From Xylanimonas cellulosilytica DSM 15894 (GTDB lineage Bacteria; Actinomycetota; Actinomycetes; Actinomycetales; Cellulomonadaceae): a stretch of 64,000 nucleotides of DNA. Every line of letters begins with the position of its first letter. Position 1 is the first letter of the stretch. Below the pieces are notes generated by a model, which worked only from the letters and a program-made list of their open reading frames with translations, was not told the DNA's origin and ran no database searches. A program made the translations under genes and the position numbers. Positions 31,974 to 40,155 of the stretch are shown here, piece by piece. The stretch is from contig NC_013530.1 in the NCBI RefSeq assembly GCF_000024965.1, positions 1,736,001 through 1,800,000 of the forward strand, read 5' to 3'.

Positions 31974-32663
31974 ATGCACCTCGACGTCGACGGAACCCGC
32001 ATCGCCTACCACCTGCGCGGCACCGAGGGTGCGCCCGTGCTGGTGCTGTTGCACGGCATGGGCGCGGCCAGCGACGCGTCCTCGTGGGCGCCCGTGGCCG
32101 AAGACCTCGCACGTGACCACCGGCTGGTGGTGCCCGACCTGCGCGGGCACGGGGACAGCGGGCGTCCCGGCACCTACACGCTCGCCGAGATGGCCGACGA
32201 CGTCGCTGCCCTCCTCGACCGGCTCGGCGTCGAGCGAGCCACCGTCGTCGGGCACTCCATGGGCGGGCTCGTGGCGATCGCGTTGACGCTCGCGCGGCCC
32301 GACCTCGTCGAGGCGCTCGTGGTCGAGGACTCGCCCCCGCCACGCCCGGGTGACTGGCCGCCTGTCGACGTCACGCCGCCGCAGCGCCCCGGCGGGCCTG
32401 TGTCCTACGACGACGAGGTGCGGCCCGCGATCCTGCGCGAGCTCGACCGGCGCGACCCGTCCTGGGCGCGGCGTCTCGGCGAGATCACGGTGCCGACGCT
32501 GGTGGTCGGGGGAGCGCGCAGCGACATCGACCAGGAGGCGCTCGCCCGGATGGCGCGGCGTTTCGCGGCCGGCCGCATGGAGACCATCGATGCCGGGCAC
32601 ACCATCCACGGCGAGGCCCCGGACCAGTTCCTCGCGCTGCTGCGCGGCTGGCTGCCACGCTGA
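31974..32663 (+). CDS. Alpha/beta-fold hydrolase
   Basis: 229 residues from ATG 31974. The oxyanion-hole motif is LLHGMG, the strand VVPDLRGHGDSG follows, the nucleophile elbow is GHSMGG (Ser near residue 89), the acid is probably in VVGGARSDID and the His in DAGHTIHG. The cap region is short. Substrate unknown. It probably forms a two-gene unit with the upstream O-methyltransferase. Confidence 0.88.
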   Translation: MHLDVDGTRIAYHLRGTEGAPVLVLLHGMGAASDASSWAPVAEDLARDHRLVVPDLRGHGDSGRPGTYTLAEMADDVAALLDRLGVERATVVGHSMGGLVAIALTLARPDLVEALVVEDSPPPRPGDWPPVDVTPPQRPGGPVSYDDEVRPAILRELDRRDPSWARRLGEITVPTLVVGGARSDIDQEALARMARRFAAGRMETIDAGHTIHGEAPDQFLALLRGWLPR

Positions 32664-32699
32664 CTCGTCAGGCGGCGCTGGGCAGTCAGGTGGGGGCAG

Positions 32700-33317
32700 T
32701 CAGGTGGCGTGGGCGACCGGCTGGCGCAGGATCGTGCGCAGCTTCTCGGGGGCGGTGCGGCGCGGGTCGCCGAGGTAGACCTCGTGATGCTTCCCGGTGG
32801 GGTGCAGCCCGTGCGACGGGATCACGTCGTCGTGCATCCGGGCGAGGACCGGGCCCTCGGCGTCGTACGGGCCGACGTGGAGCGTCTGGACGCACAGGCC
32901 CTCGTCGAGCGGTTCGAGCCGCAGCAGGTCCAGGGCCGGTGCGCCGCCCTTGCGCCCGACCGCGGCGACGGCCGCGGCCACGTGGTCGGCGCCGATCCAC
33001 TCGGGGGTCAGGATCATCGCCGTCCAGTCCCACCGGGACTTGTCGCGCGCGACGGTGAAGGCGACCAGGTCGTCGGCCCACCACAGCGCTTCGAGCGGCA
33101 TGACGACGTAGTCGCGGCCGAGCTCGTTCTTGCTGAGGAACTTGCACGCGTACGCGACGGGGTACAGCGTGCTCAGCGCGGCCGCGTAGGCGGGCGACGT
33201 GTCGGGGTCGCCGTGGCCGTCGATCGCCAGGAACTGCGCGGGCGCCACCGTCACGACGTCGAACCGGCCCTGGCGGGCCGAGTACGTGGGGATCTCCCTC
33301 TTGAGGTCGACCTTCAT
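32700..33317 (-). CDS. GyrI-like small-molecule-binding protein
   Basis: 205 residues from ATG 33317. The protein opens with MKVDLKREIPTYSARQGRF and has VTVAPAQFLAIDGHGDP, an ALWWAD strand, and the end part HHEVYLGDPRRTAPEKLRTI, which is standard for the GyrI-like (SBMb/COG4832) family. Such proteins bind or hydrolyse cytotoxic small molecules; many lack a DNA-binding partner, as here. It converges on the hydrolase gene, with 36 bases between the two stops. Confidence 0.88.
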   Translation of the reverse strand: MKVDLKREIPTYSARQGRFDVVTVAPAQFLAIDGHGDPDTSPAYAAALSTLYPVAYACKFLSKNELGRDYVVMPLEALWWADDLVAFTVARDKSRWDWTAMILTPEWIGADHVAAAVAAVGRKGGAPALDLLRLEPLDEGLCVQTLHVGPYDAEGPVLARMHDDVIPSHGLHPTGKHHEVYLGDPRRTAPEKLRTILRQPVAHAT

Positions 33318-33430
33318 CTCACCTCCGGGCGCGGTGCTCGCGCGCTCACCTCAGCGCTCGCGACGACGGTACCGCGGCGAGGCGGCGGGCCGAGAGGCCC
33401 GGCGCCCCGCTCGCTTTCGGACGGCGGGGG

Positions 33431-34261
33431 TCAGGTGCGGCGCGTCAGCGCGCGACCCGCGCCGAACAGCGCGATCGCCGTCCAGGCCGCGAGCACGAGC
33501 ACGGAGCGGGCCGGCATCGTGAACGCGTCGCTCATCAGCGTGGCGCGCATGAGGTCGGCCATGGGTTCGAGCGGCAGCCAGTCGTGCGCGGTCGCGAGCC
33601 AGCCGGGCATGCGCTCCGCGGGGAACGAGATCGGCGAGAACAGCAGCACCAGGAAGACCAGCACCTGGGTCAGGAGCTGGGCGACCTGCGGGGGCAGCAC
33701 GGTGGCCATCGAGTAGCCCACCGTCGCCGCGATCAGGGAGACCAGGGGAGCGGCCACGACGATCCACGCCGAGATCGACAGGTCCACGTCGAACCGCCAC
33801 GCACCGGCGACCACGCCCAGCACGGTGCCGGGCAGCGCGACGAGGGACCAGACGAGCAGGTCGGCCGCGAGAAACACCCAGCGTGGCACCGGCAGGGTGC
33901 GCATCCACGCGTACGAGCCCTCGGTGCGCGCCTGCGCCACCTGCTGGGGCGCCATGACCAGCCCGACCATGACGAGCGTGACGGTCGCGGCACCGGTGGC
34001 CAGGTAGGCGGCCGCCGCGGGCGGCGGGTCGCCGACCAGGAGGCCGTACCCGAACACCGTGGTGACGGACAGCAGCACCTGGACGACGACGAGCAGCGGC
34101 AGCCAGGTGGCCAGTCGGCGGGCCTGCCACTGGGCGATGAGCCCGAGCTGCCGCAGCGTCGTAGCGCCGCCGGCCCGGTCGGTGGAGGTGGGGACGGCGA
34201 GGGCGGTCATGGTGGTCCCGTCGGTGAGGGCGTGCGTGGGAGTGGTGCGGGCGTCGGTCAT
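33431..34261 (-). CDS. ABC-2-type transporter permease
   Basis: 276 residues from ATG 34261, overlapping the stop of the ATPase fragment by 4 bases. After a polar N-terminus of about 45 residues, six hydrophobic segments follow in the ABC-2 pattern, with VFLVLLFSPISFPAERMPGW as the conserved loop before the last helices. Such permeases export drugs, lipids or polysaccharides with a separate ATPase dimer. The ATPase encoded next to it has lost its Walker A half, so the permease is either dead weight or borrows an ATPase from elsewhere. Confidence 0.88.
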   Translation of the reverse strand: MTDARTTPTHALTDGTTMTALAVPTSTDRAGGATTLRQLGLIAQWQARRLATWLPLLVVVQVLLSVTTVFGYGLLVGDPPPAAAAYLATGAATVTLVMVGLVMAPQQVAQARTEGSYAWMRTLPVPRWVFLAADLLVWSLVALPGTVLGVVAGAWRFDVDLSISAWIVVAAPLVSLIAATVGYSMATVLPPQVAQLLTQVLVFLVLLFSPISFPAERMPGWLATAHDWLPLEPMADLMRATLMSDAFTMPARSVLVLAAWTAIALFGAGRALTRRT

Positions 34262-34650
34262 GCGGCGGCCCGCCGGACGTCGGCGTCGGGCTGCTCGTGC
34301 CCGACGAGGCCGATGTAGACGTCCTCGAGAGTCCGACCGGCATGGGCCGCGACGAGCGCGGCCGGGGTGCCGTGCGCGACGACGCGGCCGGCGTCGAGCA
34401 GCACGACGTCGTCGACGACGTGCTCGGCCTCGTGGATGTTGTGCGTGACGAGCAGGATGCCGGCGCCGGAGTCGGCGATGCGCCGGATCTCGGCCCACAG
34501 GAGGCGGCGGCGCACGGGGTCGACGTCGTTGGTGGGCTCGTCGAGCACCACCAGGCGGCCCGGTGCCACGGCCGCCATGGCGAACGCGGTGAGGCGTGCG
34601 ACGCCGCCCGAGACCTTCTCGGCGGACCGGTCCGCCCACGCGGTGAGCTC
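34258..34650 (-). pseudogene. C-terminal half of an ABC transporter ATPase
   Basis: The frame ending at 34258 encodes about 130 residues matching the second half of an ABC ATPase: VSGGVARL signature, LVVLDEPTNDVDPVRRRLLW with Walker B, and LLVTHNIHEAEHVVDD with the switch His. The similarity begins abruptly at ELTAWADR near 34650; on the other side is the promoter region of the TetR gene. There is no Walker A anywhere on the strand, so ATP binding is impossible. A deletion has fused the ATPase middle to the regulator promoter. Originally the TetR protein probably controlled this exporter. Confidence 0.85.
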
Positions 34651-34761
34651 GTACCGAACGGTATGAACCGAACAGTACGGATGCGACGGTACACCGGACG
34701 TCGGCCTGACGCATACCGATCGGTTTGTCTCGTCGGATCGGCTGGCATACCGAGCGGGATG
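34651..34761. promoter_or_regulatory. Cluster of TetR-type operator palindromes
   Basis: Three related sites share the form TACCGA-n-CGG: GTACCGAACGGTATG (34651-34665), CATACCGATCGGTTTG (34712-34727, with the perfect palindrome ACCGATCGGT) and CATACCGAGCGGGATG (34746-34761). The last lies 12 bases before the TetR start, and the sites are about 60 and 34 bases apart. They most likely bind the adjacent TetR protein. Repeats seen; binding inferred. Confidence 0.65.
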
Positions 34762-34773
34762 TAGCCTGGAGTG

Positions 34774-35493
34774 ATGACCGACACCGAGGACCTCCGCGCC
34801 GCGTCCCGCGCGCTCAAGGACGCCATCTCCGGCCTGAGCCGCGCGCTGGGGCAAGGGCTCGCCGACGTCGGCGCCGACGTCGGGCGGGAGGTCGCTGCGG
34901 AGCTGAGCGATGCCGCGCGCGAGCTGCAGGCGGAGCTGTCCGGTGCGGCGGCAGCGACGGCCGAGCGCGGGGCACGCCGCAGCGCGAAGGCCGAGCAGAC
35001 GCGCGCCGACCTGCTGGCCGCGGCCGCGAAGATGTTCGCCGAGCACGGGTACGAGGCCGCCTCCGTGGCCGACCTCGCCAAGGCGGCCGGCTACACCAAG
35101 GGCGCCCTGTACGCGCACTTCGGCTCGAAGGAGGACCTGTTCTTCGCCCTCGTCGACGAGGGCGACGTCGCCGGGGACTCGATCGTCCACGACGAGCTCA
35201 CCGACATCCTGCTGTCGCTCGAGGCGTACCTCTACGCCCTGCGCCACCCGCAGGCGCGCCCGAGGTTCCAGCCCATCGCCGAGCAACAGCTGAGGAACCA
35301 CGCCCGTCGCATCCACGCTGCCCGCACCGGAGACGACGGAGAGCCGACGCGCGAGGACATCGAGACGGCGATGGGCCACGCCGCCCTGTGGGCGATGGGC
35401 GGCGTCATGGCGCAGATCCTCCCGGACGGCTGGGACGCTCCCGGCGCGTTCCGCCGCCTCGGCGACCGTCTCGGTGGTGGGGCGCCGGGCTGA
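34774..35493 (+). CDS. TetR-family regulator with an N-terminal coiled extension
   Basis: 239 residues from ATG 34774; GTG 34771 directly before it is an alternative. The DNA-binding helix-turn-helix is at residues about 75-122 (ADLLAAAAKMFAEHGYEAAS, then AKAAGYTKGALYAHFGSKED). Unusually, about 70 residues precede it, an amphipathic Ala/Glu/Asp/Arg helix likely to form a coiled coil. The C-terminal ligand domain is short. The regulator sits divergent from the exporter remnant, with three operator-like palindromes between them, so autoregulation and exporter control are expected. Confidence 0.88.
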   Translation: MTDTEDLRAASRALKDAISGLSRALGQGLADVGADVGREVAAELSDAARELQAELSGAAAATAERGARRSAKAEQTRADLLAAAAKMFAEHGYEAASVADLAKAAGYTKGALYAHFGSKEDLFFALVDEGDVAGDSIVHDELTDILLSLEAYLYALRHPQARPRFQPIAEQQLRNHARRIHAARTGDDGEPTREDIETAMGHAALWAMGGVMAQILPDGWDAPGAFRRLGDRLGGGAPG

Positions 35494-35520
35494 CCGGCGG
35501 TCCCGTGGGCTCCGGGCGTT

Positions 35521-35542
35521 CCGGGGCGGCGTAGCGCCCCGG
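35521..35542. terminator. Bidirectional terminator between tetR and the response-regulator gene
   Basis: CCGGGGCG (35521-35528) pairs with CGCCCCGG (35535-35542) around GCGTAG, between two convergent stops (35493 and 35547). Confidence 0.65.
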
Positions 35543-35546
35543 CCGG

Positions 35547-36272
35547 TCAGTCCTCGGCTCGCTCGCCGACGCGGACGAGGCCGGTCTCGTACGCGAGCAC
35601 GGCGATCTGCACGCGATCACGCAGCCCGAGCTTCGTGAGCAGCCGGGAGACGTACGTCTTGACCGTGGCCTCGCTGAGGAACAGGCGCGCGGCGATCTGC
35701 GCGTTGGACAGCCCGCGCGCGACGTTGCGCGCCACCTCCCGCTCACGATCCGTGAGCGCGGCAATCGCCGGCGGCAGGGCGACCCCGGCGGGAGGTCGCG
35801 CGACGTACTGGTCGAGCATGCGCGTCAGGACCGCGGGCGAGAGCATCGCCTCCCCGTCGGCGACCGCGCGCACCGCGGTGACCAGCCCTCGGGGCGAGAC
35901 GTCCTTGAGCAGATAGCCGGAGGCGCCCGCACGGATCGCCCCGTAGACGTACTCGTCGAGGTCGAACGTGGTCAGCACGATGACGCGCACGGCGGTGCCC
36001 GCCCGGGCAAGGATGCGGCGGGTCGCCTCGATGCCGTCGAGGTGCGGCATCCGCACGTCCATGAGGACGACGTCGGGGCGCAGTGCGGCGACCTGCTCGA
36101 CGGCCTGCGCGCCGTCGGCGGCCTCCCCGAGCACCTCGATGCCGGCCCGCTCCAGGATCAGCCGGAAGCCGGCGCGCACGAGGTCCTGGTCGTCGACGAC
36201 GAGGACGCTGACCTCGCGGCCGTCACGGTCGAGCCCGCCAGGGCCTGATGGGTACACGTCGGCGCCGCTCAC
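35547..36272 (-). CDS. NarL/LuxR-type response regulator (system 3)
   Basis: 241 residues from GTG 36272, overlapping the kinase stop (GTGA). After about 22 poorly conserved residues comes the receiver: VVDDQ acidic pair, VVLMDVRMPHLDG with the Asp near residue 69, and YLLKDVSP with the Lys. The LuxR domain is LTDREREVARNVARGLSNAQ and ATVKTYVSRLLTKL. It pairs with the 36269 kinase. No obvious target operon adjoins; the divergent membrane gene at 37617 is a candidate. Confidence 0.92.
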   Translation of the reverse strand: MSGADVYPSGPGGLDRDGREVSVLVVDDQDLVRAGFRLILERAGIEVLGEAADGAQAVEQVAALRPDVVLMDVRMPHLDGIEATRRILARAGTAVRVIVLTTFDLDEYVYGAIRAGASGYLLKDVSPRGLVTAVRAVADGEAMLSPAVLTRMLDQYVARPPAGVALPPAIAALTDREREVARNVARGLSNAQIAARLFLSEATVKTYVSRLLTKLGLRDRVQIAVLAYETGLVRVGERAED

Positions 36273-37423
36273 GTGGCCGCCCACGGCAGGACGGCGTGCA
36301 CCGCGAACCCGTCGGGCGTGCGGCGCGCGTCCAGCCGCCCGCCGTACACGCCGGCGCGTTCACGCATCCCGATGATCCCGTGCCCCGGCTCGAGCACCTG
36401 CTCTGCGGTCCGGCGCCCGTCGTCGATCACCGCCACCGTGATGGCGTCGCTCCCGCACTCGACCCGCACGGTCGCGGCCGTGGCGTCTGCGTGCTTGCGC
36501 ACGTTCGTCAGCGACTCCTGCGCGATGCGGTACACGGCGAGCGCCAGCCCGGGCGGGACGGCCTCGACGTCGCCGGTCACGGCAAGGTCGACGGCGATCC
36601 CGGCCGCGCGGACCTCCTCGACGAGCCCGTGCAGGCCGGCGATCCCTGGCTGCGGATCGAGCCCCGCCGCGTCGTCGGGCGCACGCAGGATCGACACGAC
36701 GCGCCGCACCTCGTCGAGGGACTCGGTGCCCGTCGCCCGGATCGACTCCAGGGCCCGCCGGGCGAAGGCCGGGTCGTCCTCGACGACCTCGGCGGCCGCT
36801 CCCGCCTGGACGACCATCATGCTCACGGAGTGGGCGAGGACGTCGTGCAGCTCGCGGGCGATCCGCGCGCGTTCGTCGGCGATCGCAGCGATCGTGCGCT
36901 CGCGGCTCCGTGCTTCGGCCTCGCTGGCGCGCACGGCCGCGGCGATCGCCCGGTCCTCGGAGGTGCGCAGCCCCCAGCCGACGGCGAACGCCACCGCCAG
37001 GACCGTCCAGTGGAAGACGATCTCGTCGAAGCTCTGTAGCACCGGCATGGACAGGTCCGCGAACACCAGGGTGAGGGCGGCGGACGCCGCGCCGGACCAC
37101 GCGACCCGCGGTGCTCCGTGCCGTGCGAGCGAGTACAGCGCCACCATGAAGGGCACGATCTGCCCGAAGAAGAGCGCGTGCAGCTCGCCGAGCGTCGCGA
37201 CGCCCAGTGCCAGCCATACGACGAAGACGCCGATCGAGGCGGCGGGCCGCAGCCTTCGCTGCGACAGGAGCGCCGCGGCGGCCACGATGCCGACCGTGCT
37301 CACGACGGGCGACCCGACGCCGAAGACGGACTCGAACGGCACCCAGGTCTCGGCCAGGCCGAGGCCGCCGACGACCGCAGCGAGGGCGGCATCCTGCAGT
37401 GCGTGCCCGCGGCGGCGATCCAT
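36269..37423 (-). CDS. NarL-family sensor histidine kinase (system 3)
   Basis: 384 residues from ATG 37423. Four membrane helices in residues 10-150 are followed by a charged coil and the HisKA_3 box RIARELHDVLAHSVSMMVVQ (His about residue 191). ATPase boxes: IAQESLTNVRKHA and PGHGIIGMRERAGVYGG. No periplasmic domain of note. First gene of a two-gene operon. Confidence 0.92.
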   Translation of the reverse strand: MDRRRGHALQDAALAAVVGGLGLAETWVPFESVFGVGSPVVSTVGIVAAAALLSQRRLRPAASIGVFVVWLALGVATLGELHALFFGQIVPFMVALYSLARHGAPRVAWSGAASAALTLVFADLSMPVLQSFDEIVFHWTVLAVAFAVGWGLRTSEDRAIAAAVRASEAEARSRERTIAAIADERARIARELHDVLAHSVSMMVVQAGAAAEVVEDDPAFARRALESIRATGTESLDEVRRVVSILRAPDDAAGLDPQPGIAGLHGLVEEVRAAGIAVDLAVTGDVEAVPPGLALAVYRIAQESLTNVRKHADATAATVRVECGSDAITVAVIDDGRRTAEQVLEPGHGIIGMRERAGVYGGRLDARRTPDGFAVHAVLPWAAT

Positions 37424-37616
37424 GCGCCCGACGCTACCGATCGTGCCCCGCTCGGCGCGTCATCCCGGAGTAGACACGCGAGTCAACTCTCGTCGCTCCG
37501 CCAACGACCGGCGGCTCGGCACTCACGCCTGGAGCAGGATCCGGCGGGCAGGGCGCCGCTCCTAGCGTCGACACCGACCCGGCCAGAGCGACCGGGTGAC
37601 CGACCTCAGGAGCACC

Positions 37617-38324
37617 ATGTCTCTCGTCGCCTCGTTCCACCGTCTGACCACCGCGATCTGCCTCGTGCTGTGGGCCGTGCTCGCCGCCGTCTTCGTCGTC
37701 ACGGTGCCGGCTGCCGACTACACGTCCCCGGACCACCTCGCCGCCATCGCCGCGGCCGGCACCGCGGCCACCATCTCGGCGTACGCCTTCCTCGGCGCGC
37801 AGGCCGCGCTCACCGTCGGTCTCGTGGGCGTCGCGCAGCTGCTGCGCCATCGTGCCCCCGTGCTGGGTCTGGTCGCCGTCGCGCTCTTGATCGTCGGGGC
37901 GTTCACCCACGCGATGAACGTCGGGATCATGTTCACCACGAACGCCGCGGCGTCGACGCCGGCCGCGCAGACGGAGTCGTTCGCGGAGGGGTTCGCGGCA
38001 GCTCTCGCGGCGACGTACGACGGACCCATGCTGCCCCTCGTGGCGCTCGGCATGCTCGGACTCGTCCTGGGCACCGTGCTGCTGGCCGCGGCGGTGTTCC
38101 GTTCGCGTCTGGGCGCGTGGTGGATCGGGGTCGCCCTGCTGCTGTGGGTCGTGGCGGAGTTCGGGCTCAGCGGCATGGGCGTCTGGGCGTCCGTCGCCTC
38201 GGGCGGGCTCCTGTTCGCCGCGTTCGGCGGCCTCGCTGCCGTCGTGCTGCGCAGCGACCTGCGCGACTGGATGACCGCGAGCGAGGTCGAGGCGCCGCAG
38301 CACGACCTCGCGCCGACCGCCTGA
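37617..38324 (+). CDS. Polytopic membrane protein, unknown function
   Basis: 235 residues from ATG 37617, chosen because CAGGAG precedes it closely; GTG 37596 is upstream in frame without a ribosome site. About six hydrophobic segments; short loops with TNAAASTPAAQTESFAEGF exposed. No family motif recognised. A CCTAGCGTCG sequence about 40 bases upstream resembles actinobacterial -10 regions. Divergent from kinase system 3, which may regulate it. Confidence 0.7.
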   Translation: MSLVASFHRLTTAICLVLWAVLAAVFVVTVPAADYTSPDHLAAIAAAGTAATISAYAFLGAQAALTVGLVGVAQLLRHRAPVLGLVAVALLIVGAFTHAMNVGIMFTTNAAASTPAAQTESFAEGFAAALAATYDGPMLPLVALGMLGLVLGTVLLAAAVFRSRLGAWWIGVALLLWVVAEFGLSGMGVWASVASGGLLFAAFGGLAAVVLRSDLRDWMTASEVEAPQHDLAPTA

Positions 38325-38334
38325 CCGGGCCGCA

Positions 38335-38363
38335 CGTCGGCTCCGCGTCAGGCGGAGCCGACG
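38335..38363. terminator. Bidirectional terminator between the membrane gene and the VanY-like gene
   Basis: CGTCGGCTCCGC (38335-38346) and GCGGAGCCGACG (38352-38363) form a perfect 12-bp stem with the loop GTCAG, 11 bases after one stop and 5 before the other convergent stop. Confidence 0.85.
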
Positions 38364-38367
38364 GCCG

Positions 38368-39591
38368 TCACCCCTGCGGCGTCGGGACGCCTTCGAACTC
38401 CCAGTGCCACGGCTCCGGCAGGGCCCCGTTCTCGCGGGCCCAGCCGGGCAGCTCCCAGCCGAACTTCGGTGCGTTGGCGCGCATCCAGCGGTGGGCCGCC
38501 GTGCCGAACCGGTTGATCCCGGAGCCGAGGTCGACGGCGACGCCCCAGCCGTGGTTCGAGGTGCCGGGGATGGCGGCCATGCGGCCGTGGGTGCGGCGGA
38601 CGGCTACCTGCCCGGCGAACGAGCGGTAGGAGCTCGTGATGTGCATGTGGTGGCCGAACTCGGCGTAGAACGCGGCGTTGAGGCGCTCGAGCTGCGCGGC
38701 GGCGTCCGGGCGCAGCCGGTGGTTCGTGGCCCAGGACAGCGGGGTGAGCACCGACATGGGCAGACGGCCGTTCTCGTAGCCGGCCGTCGCCGTCTCGTAC
38801 CGGCTGAGCCGTTCGGCGTCCGCGACACCGGCGGCGGCCTGCTCGGCCAGGACCTGCGCGGGGGTCAGGGCGGCGGGCTCGACGTCGACGGTCGCGGGGG
38901 TGGCGAGCGCCAGCACCGCCTCGAGCTCGGCGACCATGCGCTCGAGCGCGTACGTGACGACCTCGGGCTCTTCGGGGGCGGCTTCCGGGTCGGCGCCGAG
39001 GCTCTCGGACGCCTCGTGGATGACGGTCTCGACGGCGGCGGACAGGTCCTCGTCGTCGGTGGTCTCGACCTCGTGGCCCTCGACGGCCTCCGCGCGGCGG
39101 GTCAGCTCGAGCACGACGGCGGAGGCGCCGATCACCTCTTCGCGCAGCTCCGGGCTGGTGCGGGCTTCGGTGGCGACGAGCTCGGCGGCCTTCTGGAGGG
39201 CCTGCGCGGCGGCGTCGACGGGGGTGGCGAGCGCGGCGGGAGCCGGGCCCTCGACGAGGTACGCGGGGCCGCGCTCCTGGTCGCGGCTGGCCGCGCCGGT
39301 CCGGGTGCCGACGACGAGCACGCCCTCGGCTGCGGTGGGGGTGTCCCCGCGGGGGGACGAGGCTGCGTGGTCGACCGTGACGCCGGCGATGAGGATCGCG
39401 GAGGTGACCGCGGCGACCGAACCGGTCTGCACCGCGCGGCGGCGCTGGGTGCGGCGGCGGCGCACGTCGGTGCGGGCTGCCAGACGGCGTGCCGCCCGGT
39501 TGCCCCGTCCTTCGCCGGCGGCGTCCGACGGCGCGGGGAGCGGCCTGTCGGGACGGTGCACCGAGGAACGGCTCGGGTACTGCTGCGGCAT
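38368..39591 (-). CDS. VanY/DdcY-type D-Ala-D-Ala carboxypeptidase, membrane anchored
   Basis: 407 residues from ATG 39591. A basic N-terminus leads to one membrane helix (AAVTSAILIAGVTV, about residues 56-70), so the rest is outside. A long Ala/Glu-rich coiled region (about 110-260) is followed by the LAS metallopeptidase domain: SSYRSFAGQ, SNHGWGVAVDLG with the metal-binding His and Asp, and WHWEF with the last His. It trims D-Ala from, or otherwise edits, peptidoglycan stems. The coiled region may place the enzyme at the wall. Single gene. Confidence 0.88.
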   Translation of the reverse strand: MPQQYPSRSSVHRPDRPLPAPSDAAGEGRGNRAARRLAARTDVRRRRTQRRRAVQTGSVAAVTSAILIAGVTVDHAASSPRGDTPTAAEGVLVVGTRTGAASRDQERGPAYLVEGPAPAALATPVDAAAQALQKAAELVATEARTSPELREEVIGASAVVLELTRRAEAVEGHEVETTDDEDLSAAVETVIHEASESLGADPEAAPEEPEVVTYALERMVAELEAVLALATPATVDVEPAALTPAQVLAEQAAAGVADAERLSRYETATAGYENGRLPMSVLTPLSWATNHRLRPDAAAQLERLNAAFYAEFGHHMHITSSYRSFAGQVAVRRTHGRMAAIPGTSNHGWGVAVDLGSGINRFGTAAHRWMRANAPKFGWELPGWARENGALPEPWHWEFEGVPTPQG

Positions 39592-39732
39592 GGGCCTGCC
39601 TCGGGACGGCGACACGGACCCGTCGACAGTAGGAGGCCCCGGAGGTCACGGAACGGCAACGACGCGTTGTGCGGGGTCCGCTGGCCGCGGGCTGTCGCGT
39701 CGACGGCCCGGGCGACGCGTGCCGCACGCGGC

Positions 39733-39763
39733 GGCGGCGCCCCGTGCGCCCCGGGGCGCCGCC
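39733..39763 (-). terminator. Terminator of the DUF2249 gene
   Basis: GGCGGCGCCCCG (39733-39744) and CGGGGCGCCGCC (39752-39763) form a perfect 12-bp stem with a 7-base loop, 6 bases beyond the minus-strand stop at 39770. Confidence 0.8.
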
Positions 39764-39769
39764 CGCCCG

Positions 39770-40090
39770 TCAGGCGGCCAGGCGGGTGATGAGCACGCGC
39801 CACTCGAGCGGGCCCTCGGTGAGGAACTCCGTCTCGATCGGGGCGCGCTTCGAGAGCTGGGCCAGCAGCGGCATCGGCGCGTGCGGGGCGATGATCACGA
39901 GCGAGGCGCCGGGGCGGACCTGGTCGAACGCACCGAAGACGGCGCCGTGGCGGACGGCGTGCGGGATGCCGCGCACGTCCAGGACGGGGATCTCGTCGGC
40001 GTGCTCCCCGCAGCCGCACGACCCCCCGCTGGGGGCGGTGCCGACGGCATCGGCGGGGGCGGACCTGAGGATCTCGACGGGCTCGCTCAC
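39770..40090 (-). CDS. DUF2249 domain protein
   Basis: 106 residues from GTG 40090. Core motif VLDVRGIPHAVRHGAVFGAF, then VIIAPHAPMPLL and EWRVLITRL, the DUF2249 pattern related to SirA/TusA-like folds. The N-terminal CGCGEH is Cys/His rich and could bind metal. DUF2249 genes often accompany denitrification or nitric-oxide genes, which is also the context here. It follows the SufR-like gene on the same strand after 52 bases that hold a perfect palindrome. Confidence 0.85.
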   Translation of the reverse strand: MSEPVEILRSAPADAVGTAPSGGSCGCGEHADEIPVLDVRGIPHAVRHGAVFGAFDQVRPGASLVIIAPHAPMPLLAQLSKRAPIETEFLTEGPLEWRVLITRLAA

Positions 40091-40131
40091 GGTGTGCTCC
40101 TTGCTGTCACGGCCGGGGTTCCGTCCCCGAT

Positions 40132-40155
40132 TAAGTCGGATGCTACTCCGACTTA
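40132..40155. promoter_or_regulatory. Perfect palindrome upstream of DUF2249
   Basis: TAAGTCGGA (40132-40140), spacer TGCTAC, TCCGACTTA (40147-40155). It covers the last codons of the regulator gene and lies 42 bases before the DUF2249 start. It could be an operator for the SufR-like protein; a related sequence with ACTTA ends occurs at 40802. It lacks a T run, so termination is less likely. Confidence 0.5.
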
